DNA from: Planctomycetia bacterium
GTDB taxonomy: Bacteria; Planctomycetota; Planctomycetia; Pirellulales; PNKZ01
Direction of reading: 5' to 3'
Assembly (NCBI GenBank): GCA_021413845.1
Contig: JAIOPP010000001.1
Location: 1-64,000, forward strand
DNA: 64,000 nucleotides
Under the pieces are notes generated by a model. The model had not been told where the DNA came from, did no database searches, and saw only the letters and a program-made list of their open reading frames with translations. Each line of letters opens with the position of its first letter. Positions within the stretch are counted from its first letter, which is position 1. Position numbers and translations under genes: made by a program. This document shows positions 37,592 to 45,931 of the stretch, piece after piece.

Positions 37592-38926
37592 ATGAATATG
37601 GCCTTTCAAGAACCTGCTTCGTTCCGATTCAACCGCCGCAGCGCGATGCAGATCGGGTTTTGCAGCGCGCTCGGTCTCTCGGTGAAAGACCTGTTGCGAG
37701 CCGAAGAAAAAGCCGGCGCGAAGGCCGCGCCGGCCAAGAGCGTGATCCATTTACAGTTGCCGGGCGGATTCGCCTCGCAAGAGTCGTGGGATCCGAAGCC
37801 CGAAGCGTCGGTCGAGTATCGCGGAGCGTTCGGAGTCGTGAAGACGAACACGGGGGACTTGTTCAGCGATCGCTTTCCGCGAACCGCTCAAGTGGCCGAC
37901 AAGATCACGGTCGCCCGCTCTTGCTATTGCAGCATCCCTGATCACGCCCAGGCTCGTTATCACCTCAACACCGGCTATTTGCCGACGACGGTGATCGACT
38001 ACCCGCAAATGGGAGCGATCGTGTCGCACAAACTCGGCCCGCGCGCCGGCCTGCCTCCCTATGTGGCGGTTCCCGACGTGGCAGCCGATATCGGGGGTAC
38101 CGGCTACCTGAGCGGCAAGTACGGAGCGTTCGGTCTCGGCGGCAGTCCCGACCGCGCCGGGAAGTTCCAGGTGCAAGATATGGTGTTGCCGGGGACGTTG
38201 ACGGAAGCGAACTTTCGCCGTCGTCAATCGATGCGCAACATCGTCGAGCAACAATTGCGAGCGTACGACAGCGACCTCGTGACGCTCGACGCGATGGACG
38301 ATTTCTACAAGCAGGCCTACACGCTGATCTCGTCGCCGGAAGCGCGGGCCGCATTCACGTTGGACACGGAATCCGCCGAGACGAAGAAGCTATACGGCGT
38401 CGGCGAATACGTCGGGCCCACGGCTTCGATGGTCGGCGGGAAGTTGTTGTTGGCGCGAAGGTTGGTCGAAGCCGGCGTACGCTTCATCTCGGTGGACAAC
38501 GGCGCCAACTGGGACGACCATATCGGCATTCAAAGGTCGTTCGAGTCGAAAGCCCCGGAACTCGATCAAGCGATCGCCGGCATGATCACCGATCTCGATC
38601 AACGTGGGCTGCTCGACAGCACGCTGGTGATGATCACGACGGAGTTCGGCCGCACGCCGAAGATCAATAAAGACAGCGGGCGCGACCATTGGGCCCGCTC
38701 CTACTCGATGGTGCTCGCAGGCGCGGGCATTACGCGCGGCCAAATCTACGGTGCTTCCGACGCGACGGCAAGCGAGCCGGCTCAGAACCCGCTCGTGTTG
38801 GCCGACTTCTTATACACGGTTTACAACCAGATCGGCATCGACGCCGACGACGAGTTGCTGGCGTTCGGCACGCGGCCGATCGAGATCGTGAAAGGCGGAA
38901 AGCTTGTGAAGGGGTTGCTCCGCTAA
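37592..38926 (+). CDS. DUF1501 exported protein (operon D)
   Basis: 444 residues from the ATG at 37592 (or 37598). N-terminus FRFNRRSAMQIGFCSALGLSVKDLLRAEE is a twin-arginine-type leader. Core: AKSVIHLQLPGGFASQESWDPKPEASVEYRGAFGVVKT, QARYHLNTGYLP, YPQMGAIVSHKLGPRAGLPPYVAVP, GVRFISVDNGANWDDHIG, LDQRGLLDSTLVMITTEFGRTPKIN and GRDHWARSYSMVLAGAGITRGQIYGASDATASEP. The QESWDPKPE segment replaces the more common SHVDSFDPKP; DUF1501 otherwise typical. It lies between the PSCyt1-WD40 gene (47 bp) and the PPC gene (60 bp), so it differs from operon A in gene order. Confidence 0.87.
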   Translation: MNMAFQEPASFRFNRRSAMQIGFCSALGLSVKDLLRAEEKAGAKAAPAKSVIHLQLPGGFASQESWDPKPEASVEYRGAFGVVKTNTGDLFSDRFPRTAQVADKITVARSCYCSIPDHAQARYHLNTGYLPTTVIDYPQMGAIVSHKLGPRAGLPPYVAVPDVAADIGGTGYLSGKYGAFGLGGSPDRAGKFQVQDMVLPGTLTEANFRRRQSMRNIVEQQLRAYDSDLVTLDAMDDFYKQAYTLISSPEARAAFTLDTESAETKKLYGVGEYVGPTASMVGGKLLLARRLVEAGVRFISVDNGANWDDHIGIQRSFESKAPELDQAIAGMITDLDQRGLLDSTLVMITTEFGRTPKINKDSGRDHWARSYSMVLAGAGITRGQIYGASDATASEPAQNPLVLADFLYTVYNQIGIDADDELLAFGTRPIEIVKGGKLVKGLLR

Positions 38927-38986
38927 CATCGCAGCCTGCTCCTGTCTCGCCGGCTTGATTACATGTTCCTTGTGAAGAGTTGATTC

Positions 38987-41521
38987 ATGCGCTTTCGTTC
39001 GTCGGTTTTGTTTCTACTCGCGATTTCTATCTCGGCATCGACCGCCGATGCGCAGTATCAGCGGCATATCGAAGCCGTATTTCCGCGCGCCGGTCAACGA
39101 GGGACGACGATTGATCTGGAGATTCACGGGCTGTTTCTCGAAGACCCGCAAGAGGTTCTGTTTTATCGGCCCGGCATTCGCGCCGTAGCGATCGAAACCT
39201 TGCCGGATCTTTCGCAACTCGATGCCCAGGGGAAGCTCAATCCGGTCGATAAACGGATCGGCGGTCGAGCTTTCGGCGCGACCGTAAAGCAGCGGATCCG
39301 AGCGAAGGTCACGATCGACGCCGACTGCCCGATCGGCTTGCACCCGCTGCGCGTGCGAACCGGTAAAGACATCACGACGCTGTCGACGTTTTGGGTCACG
39401 CCGTTTCCCGTGCAGGCCGAAGCCGAGCCGTTCGGTGAATTGGCTCCGAACAGCGTGATCGCTCGGGCCGAAGTGTTGTCTGCACCGAACGTGACCGTCC
39501 TCGGCTACATCCTGCCGGGGCCGATCATGGATCACGACATCTATCGTGTGACGCGCAAGAAGGGGGAGCGGATCTCGGTCGAAGTGAATTCGGTCCGTCT
39601 TTCCAACATCTGGTGGGCCCGCGGAGAACTGGACCTACTCGTCAAAATCCTCGACGCATCGGGCAAAGAGCTGGCCTTGTCGGATGATACCGCGATGCTC
39701 GTGCAAGATCCGCTCGTCTCGATCTTGGCGCCGCACGACGGCGATTACTTCATCGAGATTGCGCAGAGCTTGTATTCCGATACGAGCAACTCGTTCTACA
39801 CGCACTATCTGGCTCACATCGGAACCTTCGAGACGCCGCAAGCGATTTATCCTGCCGGAGGCATGGCGGGTCAGCCTCTCGACGTGACGTTGATCGGCGA
39901 TCCGCTCGGGAACCGTGCTAAGAAAATATCGCTTCCCGCCGAGACGGGCGACTTCGAGCACGACTTCGGCGCGGCATATCCGCTGTCGATGCGCGTCTCG
40001 AAGTATCGGAACGTGCTGGAGTCTGCCGAGAAGAAAACGCCACCCGTAGTCAACGAGGCCGGCGAGCTTCCAGTGGCGTTGAACGGCATTATCAGTCGAC
40101 CCAACGAAGTCGACGAATTCCGGCTGCGGCCGAAGAAAGATCAGGGATATCTCGTTCGCGTGTATGCCCGTTCGCTCGGCACGCCGCTCGATCCGCAAAT
40201 CGACATCCGGCCCGAAGGGGCGGAAGACGCGGAAGTCACGGCGGACGACGTCGCCAACTACGAAGAGCGCGGCTTGCCGGGCGTGCCGAATGCGTTTCGC
40301 CGCCTCAGCATCATGGATCCCTCGATCGTTTGGAAGCCGAAAGGGGACGGCCCGCACATCTTCCGCATCAAGGACATCCGCAATCAAGGAGCGCCGACCT
40401 GCGTCTATCGAGTCGAAATCGAGCCGCTGGAAAATCGCGTCAACACTTACTTGGTAACGCGAAACTATTCGCGCGAATCGCCGCGCGATTCCGGCCTCGC
40501 GATCCCGCAAGGGAACCGCTGGACCTTACAGTTGGGCCTGAGCCAAGGTCAGGGCAATCCGTATCGCGACGAACTCCAACTAGTCGCCGAAGGTTTGCCG
40601 CCGGGCGTAGAAATGATTGCGCCGCCGATTCGCACGGAAGCCGGCTCGTATCCGGCGACCGTGCCGATTCAGTTCGTCGCGAAACCGGATGCCAAGCCGC
40701 AAGCGGCGTTGATTCGCGTGTTGGCTCGGCCCGCGAAGCCGGGAGTTGAATTTCATTCCCGCGCCGGACAGGCCATTCTTTACGTCGGCGACCACTTCGG
40801 GCAAAGCTCCAATTCGCTGATCGTCGATCAATACGCGCTAGCGGTGACGAACCCGGCACCATTCTCCGTCGATGTCGAAGTGCCGAAGATTCCGCTGATT
40901 CAAGACGGCGAGTTGTCGGTGAAGGTCAAGTTGCATCGAAAGCCGGGCTTCGACGAGCCGATTCAAATCGTATCGGCCTGGAACCCCGCCGGCGTAGGCT
41001 CCGAGCCGACGATGGAAATTCCCGCCGGCGTGTCGGAAGCGATCTATCGCTTCACCGCCACGACGAACGCGACGCCGGCGACATGGCAAGTCGCGATTCA
41101 AGCGCGCACGCTGCCGCGAGAACCTAAAGACGTCGCCGGAACCGGACAGCTGCAGGTGTCGTCGCCGTTTTTCAATCTCACGGTTGCGCAGCCCTATGTG
41201 CGGCTCGTGAGCGAGCCTGTGGGAATTCGCCGTGGTGCGAATGCGAAGTTCGTTTGGAAGGTGAGCCCGCAACATCCGTTCAAAGCGGTGGCGTCGGCGA
41301 AGCTTTCCGGCTTGCCGAAAGGAATTCAAGTCGCCGAGCCGCTGCCGGTGTTGAAGCCGAATGCCGACGAATTGGTGTTCGAGCTGCGAGCCGATAACGA
41401 AGCGTTGCTCGGGCAATACAAGGAGATCGGCGTCGAGCTCACGTTTCGCGAAGAAGGCCAGGAAATTCGCCAGCGCACGGGCGTCGGCGTTTTAAGAATC
41501 GATCCCGCACTTCAGAAGTAA
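38987..41521 (+). CDS. Secreted PPC-domain protein (operon D)
   Basis: 844 residues. Signal peptide MRFRSSVLFLLAISISASTADAQ is followed by HIEAVFPRAGQRGTTIDLEIHG (same IPT-like opening as the operon A protein), LHPLRVRTGKDITTLSTFWV and a PPC-type domain (MDHDIYRVTRKKGERISVEVNS, DASGKELALSDD, APHDGDYFIEIAQS). A second PPC-like unit begins at NEVDEFRLRPKKDQGYLVRVYAR. The rest is Ig-like beta (QLGLSQGQGNPYRDELQLVAEGLPPG). No catalytic motif is visible. It is a paralogue of the operon A PPC protein, and in both operons it accompanies a CX4CH-type cytochrome-like gene. Probable adhesion or binding role at the cell surface. Confidence 0.8.
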   Translation: MRFRSSVLFLLAISISASTADAQYQRHIEAVFPRAGQRGTTIDLEIHGLFLEDPQEVLFYRPGIRAVAIETLPDLSQLDAQGKLNPVDKRIGGRAFGATVKQRIRAKVTIDADCPIGLHPLRVRTGKDITTLSTFWVTPFPVQAEAEPFGELAPNSVIARAEVLSAPNVTVLGYILPGPIMDHDIYRVTRKKGERISVEVNSVRLSNIWWARGELDLLVKILDASGKELALSDDTAMLVQDPLVSILAPHDGDYFIEIAQSLYSDTSNSFYTHYLAHIGTFETPQAIYPAGGMAGQPLDVTLIGDPLGNRAKKISLPAETGDFEHDFGAAYPLSMRVSKYRNVLESAEKKTPPVVNEAGELPVALNGIISRPNEVDEFRLRPKKDQGYLVRVYARSLGTPLDPQIDIRPEGAEDAEVTADDVANYEERGLPGVPNAFRRLSIMDPSIVWKPKGDGPHIFRIKDIRNQGAPTCVYRVEIEPLENRVNTYLVTRNYSRESPRDSGLAIPQGNRWTLQLGLSQGQGNPYRDELQLVAEGLPPGVEMIAPPIRTEAGSYPATVPIQFVAKPDAKPQAALIRVLARPAKPGVEFHSRAGQAILYVGDHFGQSSNSLIVDQYALAVTNPAPFSVDVEVPKIPLIQDGELSVKVKLHRKPGFDEPIQIVSAWNPAGVGSEPTMEIPAGVSEAIYRFTATTNATPATWQVAIQARTLPREPKDVAGTGQLQVSSPFFNLTVAQPYVRLVSEPVGIRRGANAKFVWKVSPQHPFKAVASAKLSGLPKGIQVAEPLPVLKPNADELVFELRADNEALLGQYKEIGVELTFREEGQEIRQRTGVGVLRIDPALQK

Positions 41522-41570
41522 CCGCCGGCGAAAGTCGGCCGTACTACGAAATACGTCAGGTTAGTCGAAC

Positions 41571-43823
41571 ATGAAGAACGAAATGACTACGCATATTCGC
41601 CGCTTGAGCATGACGCTGGTTCACAGGGTCGTCTCGGCGCTCGCGCTCGCTTGGGGTGCGCTCTGTCCTACCTTCGTCGAAGCCGCGGCCGACGTGCCGA
41701 GCTTTCGGCAAGATGTGATGCCGGTCTTCTTCCGCGCCGGTTGCAATGCCGGGGGATGCCACGGAGCGTCGCGCGGTAAAGACGGCTTCATGCTCTCGCT
41801 TTTCGGCTACGACCCGAAAGGCGACTACTTCCGCATCACGCAGGAGATGGTCGGGCGGCGCGTGAATGTGGCGGCTCCTGAAACGAGCTTATTGCTGCTC
41901 AAGGCGACGGGGAGCGTCACGCATACCGGCGGCAAGCGCTTCGCCGTTGATAGCGATTACTACCGTACGTTGCTGGCGTGGATTCAAGCCGGCGCTCCCG
42001 ACGATGCCGAGTCGGTGGCCGTGCCCGTCGAGATCACGCTCACGCCGGAGCGGATCGTGTTTCAAGGGCTCGGTACGCCGGTGCAAAGCAAAGTGACGGC
42101 CCGTTACTCCGACGGCTCGCAGCGCGACGTTACGAAGTTGTCGCTGTTTCTCACGAACAATCCGGCGACGGTCGCGATCGAAGCCGATGGCTTGGTGAAG
42201 CCGGTAAGCCGCGGCGACTCGCATGTCTTTGCCCGGTTCGATCGTTTTACGATCGGCTCGGAGATTATCGTGTTGCCGGAAAAGACGGACTTCAAGTGGT
42301 CGAATCCGCCGGCGAACAACTACATCGACCAGCTCGTATACGATCGCTTGCAGAAGCTCTATATCTTGCCGTCGGAGTTGTGCGACGACGAGACGTTCCT
42401 CCGTCGCATCTATCTCGATCTCTGCGGCATCCCGCCGACCGTGGCCGAGTATCGCAAGTTCATGGCCGATGCGAGCCCACGCAAGCGCGAAGCGCTCATC
42501 GATGAGTTGCTGGCAAGCGAGGCTTTCTCGCGCGTCTGGGCCGGGATCTGGGGCGAATGGGTGCGCTTGATCGCGAGCGGCTACATTCCCGATGCCACCG
42601 ACGCCAAAGCCGCGAACACCTACGCGCAATGGATTCTCAAGCAGTTCAAGACGAACCGTCCGTTCAACGAGTTCGTCGCCGATCAGATCAAAGGCCGCGG
42701 CAGCAACCTAACCGATGCTCCGTCGAACCTCTACACGATGCTGGTGCAAGATCGCGCCTTCCGCCCGAAGGATTTCGCGGCGAATTTTGCGCAGCTCATG
42801 ACCGGCATTCAGATGCAATGCGCCGAGTGCCACAATCATCCGTTCGATCGTTGGACGATGACCGATTACTACGGAAACGTCAGCTTCTTCAACGGAATTC
42901 GCCGCAAGCAGGGGGTCCAATACCGCGACTTCATCATCTACAACGACCCGACCGCCCCGCCGGCGAAGCACATCGTCGACCAACGGCCCGTCCCTGCGAC
43001 CGTGCTCGGCGGCGAAGCTCCGGTTCCGCCCGATGTCGACCAACTCGAGGCCTTAGCCGCATGGCTGACCGCACCCGACAACCCGCACTTCTCCCGCAAC
43101 TTCGCCAACCGCATCTGGGCCCACTTTTTCGTTCGCGGGCTCGTCGAACCGATCGACGATATGCGGATCAGCAATCCTCCGACGAACGGGCCGCTGCTCG
43201 ACGCGCTGGCCGAGAAGTTCGCCGCTTCGGGCTTCAATCTCCGCTCTCTGATCCGCGATATTTGCATGTCGCGCGTGTATCAATTGTCGATCCATCCGAA
43301 CGAGACGAACAAGGAAGATCGGCGGCAATTCTCGCGGCGTAGCTTGCGCCGTGCTCGTGCCGATATCTTGCTCGATTCGATCATCACGGCGACCGACGGC
43401 ACGCACTCGTTCCGCTCTTGGCCGCAGGGAACGATGGCGATGGAATATCATCCTCGCGCCAGCGCGCCGACCGCCGGCGACCCGTTTCTCTCGACGTTCG
43501 GTCGTTCGAAACGGGGGAGCATCTGCGCCTGCGAAACGCGCAACGAAGTGACGATCTCGCAAACGCTGCATCTCTTGGTCGGTGATACGATGCAGAAGAA
43601 CGTCGACAAGGGAACCGTCGTTCCGGACCTGATGAAGACGAAGAAGACTCCGGAAGAGATCATCGAAGAGCTTTACATCCGAGCTCTGACGCGGAAGCCG
43701 AAGCCGGAAGAGCTTAAAGCCTTGCTCGCGCTCCTTGCGCCGTCGGAAAAGCCCGACGCGCAGTTCTACAAAGATCTTTTCAGCAGCTTGCTGAACTCCA
43801 GCGAGTTCATGTTCAACCATTAA
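41571..43823 (+). CDS. Surface cytochrome-like DUF1549/DUF1553 protein, CX4CH type (operon D)
   Basis: 750 residues. A signal peptide (VVSALALAWGALCPTFVEAAA) is followed by SFRQDVMPVFFRAGCNAGGCHGASRGKDGFML with a CX4CH motif (C58, C63, H64), an Ig-like domain (about 150-240, EITLTPERIVFQGLGTPVQSKVTARYSDGSQRDVTKL), DUF1549 (YIDQLVYDRLQKLYILPSELCDDETFLRRIYLDLCGIPPT, closed by CAECHNHPFDRW near 418-426) and DUF1553 (DNPHFSRNFANRIWAHFFVRGLVEPIDDMRISNPPTN). It is the last gene of operon D, 49 bp after the PPC gene. Relative to the operon A homologue it lacks the first Ig-like domain. Function inferred as exported redox protein. Confidence 0.87.
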   Translation: MKNEMTTHIRRLSMTLVHRVVSALALAWGALCPTFVEAAADVPSFRQDVMPVFFRAGCNAGGCHGASRGKDGFMLSLFGYDPKGDYFRITQEMVGRRVNVAAPETSLLLLKATGSVTHTGGKRFAVDSDYYRTLLAWIQAGAPDDAESVAVPVEITLTPERIVFQGLGTPVQSKVTARYSDGSQRDVTKLSLFLTNNPATVAIEADGLVKPVSRGDSHVFARFDRFTIGSEIIVLPEKTDFKWSNPPANNYIDQLVYDRLQKLYILPSELCDDETFLRRIYLDLCGIPPTVAEYRKFMADASPRKREALIDELLASEAFSRVWAGIWGEWVRLIASGYIPDATDAKAANTYAQWILKQFKTNRPFNEFVADQIKGRGSNLTDAPSNLYTMLVQDRAFRPKDFAANFAQLMTGIQMQCAECHNHPFDRWTMTDYYGNVSFFNGIRRKQGVQYRDFIIYNDPTAPPAKHIVDQRPVPATVLGGEAPVPPDVDQLEALAAWLTAPDNPHFSRNFANRIWAHFFVRGLVEPIDDMRISNPPTNGPLLDALAEKFAASGFNLRSLIRDICMSRVYQLSIHPNETNKEDRRQFSRRSLRRARADILLDSIITATDGTHSFRSWPQGTMAMEYHPRASAPTAGDPFLSTFGRSKRGSICACETRNEVTISQTLHLLVGDTMQKNVDKGTVVPDLMKTKKTPEEIIEELYIRALTRKPKPEELKALLALLAPSEKPDAQFYKDLFSSLLNSSEFMFNH

Positions 43824-43985
43824 GTTTCATCGCTTGGTACGTCGATTGCAGATGGCAAGTCGGCCGGCGCGATCGGTTCGTGAAACACGATGGCTGACGC
43901 AGCCAGGCGTGCGCAACGATCGATCGTTTGCGACCGGTCACGGCGAAGTCGAGCAACCTAGTTCTAACCAAGCGAGTACGACATC

Positions 43986-44414
43986 ATGGCCGCGAAATCG
44001 ACGAACAAGAAGAGTGAGAAGAGCGAAAAGAATCTGCCCGAGGTCTCGAAACAAACGGCCGGCGGCATCGGGGGCGCCGTCCTAGGTGGAATGGTTGCCG
44101 GACCGATCGGTGCGATCGTCGGCGGCGTGGCCGGGGCGCTGGTCGGAAACTCGTCGGCCGCAGGTAAGAAACCGATCAAGAAGGCCGTCGAGAAAGTACG
44201 GGCCGAGTTGCCCGCCGCCGAAACCGTCAAAAAGCTGGCGGCGAAGGCGATGCCGACGAAGCTCCTGAGCGGGTCGGCAACCAAGAAGTCGACGACCAAG
44301 AAGTCGGCCACGAAGAAAGCCGCGAAACCGGCCACGAAGGCGAAGGCTTCGGCACCCAAGGCCGCCGCGAAGGGTGCGAAATCCGCCAAGCGCGCCGCGA
44401 AGAAGCGAGGTTAG
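43986..44414 (+). CDS. Glycine-zipper plus histone H1-like Lys/Ala-rich protein
   Basis: 142 residues. Residues 1-22 are charged (AAKSTNKKSEKSEKNLPE), residues 23-55 form a glycine-zipper hydrophobic segment (GGIGGAVLGGMVAGPIGAIVGGVAGALVG), and residues 58-142 are a Lys/Ala/Pro-rich tail with tandem KKSTTKKSATKK and KAAKPATKAKASAP repeats like eukaryotic H1 or the bacterial AlgP/HctB tails. The tail would bind DNA or another polyanion; the glycine zipper would pack helices or insert in a membrane. No signal peptide. It stands alone between operon D and operon E. Low-complexity composition makes homology-based naming unsafe. Confidence 0.72.
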   Translation: MAAKSTNKKSEKSEKNLPEVSKQTAGGIGGAVLGGMVAGPIGAIVGGVAGALVGNSSAAGKKPIKKAVEKVRAELPAAETVKKLAAKAMPTKLLSGSATKKSTTKKSATKKAAKPATKAKASAPKAAAKGAKSAKRAAKKRG

Positions 44415-44449
44415 GGAGCCCGAGGTCGAACAGGAGAACGAAAGCGTCT

Positions 44450-45892
44450 CTAAGCGAGAATCTCGGTGACGACATGTCCGTGGACGTCGGTGAGGCGCAT
44501 GTCGCGTCCGCCGAAGCGGAACGTCAGCTTCCAATGATCGAGCCCGAGAAGGTGCAAGATGGTCGCGTGAAGGTCGTGGATCGTCGTGACGTTTTCGACC
44601 GCCTGCATGCCAAGCTCGTCGGTCGCTCCGTAGACGGTCCCCGGCTTCACCCCTCCGCCTGCCATCCAAATCGAGAATCCTTCGGGATGGTGATCGCGTC
44701 CGTCTCGCCCGGCGGAGTGGGGCGTCCGTCCGAATTCGCCGGCCCAAACGACGAGCGTCTCCTCGAGCAGGCCGCGGCGCTTGAGGTCTTTCAATAGCGC
44801 GGCGATCGCTTGATCGGTATCGAGCGCGTTCTTTTCGTGCCCTTTCTTGAGGCCGCCGTGTTGGTCCCAGGTGCCGTTCGAGGCGCCGGGCGGGCAGGTG
44901 ATCTCGACGAAGCGCACGCCCGACTCGATCAAGCGCCGCGCTCGGAGGCATTGAATGCCGTATTGCCGTTGTGAAGCGATTTTGGAATCGATCCCGTACA
45001 GCGCTTGCGTCTCGCGGGTCTCGCGCGACAAGTCGACGATGTCCGGCACTAGCGATTGCATGCGATACGCCAATTCGTAGTTGCCGATCGCCGCCTCGAT
45101 GGCCCGTTCGTCGCCCGAGCGATCGGCGAACGCTTTGTTCTGCCGCTGGGCCCACGCCAGCTTGGCTTCTTGGATGCGTCGGTCGTCGTTGCCGGGCCGG
45201 ATGTTGTCGACCGGCGCCCCTTCGATGCGAAACTGCGAAGCTTGATTCGTGATCGGCAAAAACGCACTCGAAAACGTTTCTAAGCCGCCGCACGGCACCA
45301 CGCCGAAGCTCAGCACCACGAAGTTCGGCAGGTTTCGATTCTCGCTTCCCAAGCCGTACGACACCCAGGAGCCGAGGCTGGGCCGGCCGGCGAAATTCGC
45401 ACCGGTATGCAGATGCAGCACGCCGGTCGAATGGAGCGGCAAGTCCGCTTTCATCGAGCGGATCACGGCCAGGTCGTCGGCGCAAGTCGCCAGGTACGGA
45501 AACAGCGAGCTTACCGGCAGGCCCGACGCGCCGTGCTTCGCGAACTTCCACGGCGATTTCAACCAGAGCCGATCGCCGCGGGCCGTGGGATTCTTGGAGT
45601 CGGCGTAGGCTTTGCCGTCGAGTTCGTCGAGCTTCGGCTTCGGGTCGAACGAATCGACGTGCGAAACGCCGCCGTCCATGAAACAGAAAATGACGTTCTT
45701 CGCCTTCGCCGGAAAATGCGTTCGCACTGCGGCTGCTTCGTCGGCCCGAGCGCCGCGCCGCTCGTCGTCCAGCAAGCCGGCGAGCGCAACGAGTCCGAAA
45801 CCGCCGGCGAAGTCTTGCAAGACCCGACGTCGCGACGTCGGCGCTTCGAGGCGGCCGGGGCAAACGTGAGGCGTTCGACGCGTAAAAGACAT
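44450..45892 (-). CDS. DUF1501 Tat-exported protein (operon E)
   Basis: 480 residues. The leader has a twin-arginine run (TSRRRVLQDFAGGFGLVALAGLL). Core: AKNVIFCFMDGGVSHVDSFDPKPKLDEL, WKFAKHGASGLPVSSLFPYLAT, DDLAVIRSMKADLPLHSTGVL, PSLGSWVSYGLGSENRNLPNFVVL, RRLIESGVRFVEITCPPGASNGTWDQHGG, RGLLEETLVVWAGEFGRTPHS, GRDHHPEGFSIWMAGGGVKPGTVYGATDELG and IHDLHATILHLLGLDHWKLTFRFGGRDMRLTD. It is close in pattern to the operon C DUF1501 protein. It starts 39 bp after the PSCyt1 gene and is the third gene of a run headed by the GntR gene. Confidence 0.88.
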   Translation of the reverse strand: MSFTRRTPHVCPGRLEAPTSRRRVLQDFAGGFGLVALAGLLDDERRGARADEAAAVRTHFPAKAKNVIFCFMDGGVSHVDSFDPKPKLDELDGKAYADSKNPTARGDRLWLKSPWKFAKHGASGLPVSSLFPYLATCADDLAVIRSMKADLPLHSTGVLHLHTGANFAGRPSLGSWVSYGLGSENRNLPNFVVLSFGVVPCGGLETFSSAFLPITNQASQFRIEGAPVDNIRPGNDDRRIQEAKLAWAQRQNKAFADRSGDERAIEAAIGNYELAYRMQSLVPDIVDLSRETRETQALYGIDSKIASQRQYGIQCLRARRLIESGVRFVEITCPPGASNGTWDQHGGLKKGHEKNALDTDQAIAALLKDLKRRGLLEETLVVWAGEFGRTPHSAGRDGRDHHPEGFSIWMAGGGVKPGTVYGATDELGMQAVENVTTIHDLHATILHLLGLDHWKLTFRFGGRDMRLTDVHGHVVTEILA

Positions 45893-45931
45893 GGAGGTAT
45901 CGCTGAAAAGTCGCTCGACGTCGGACGTCGC

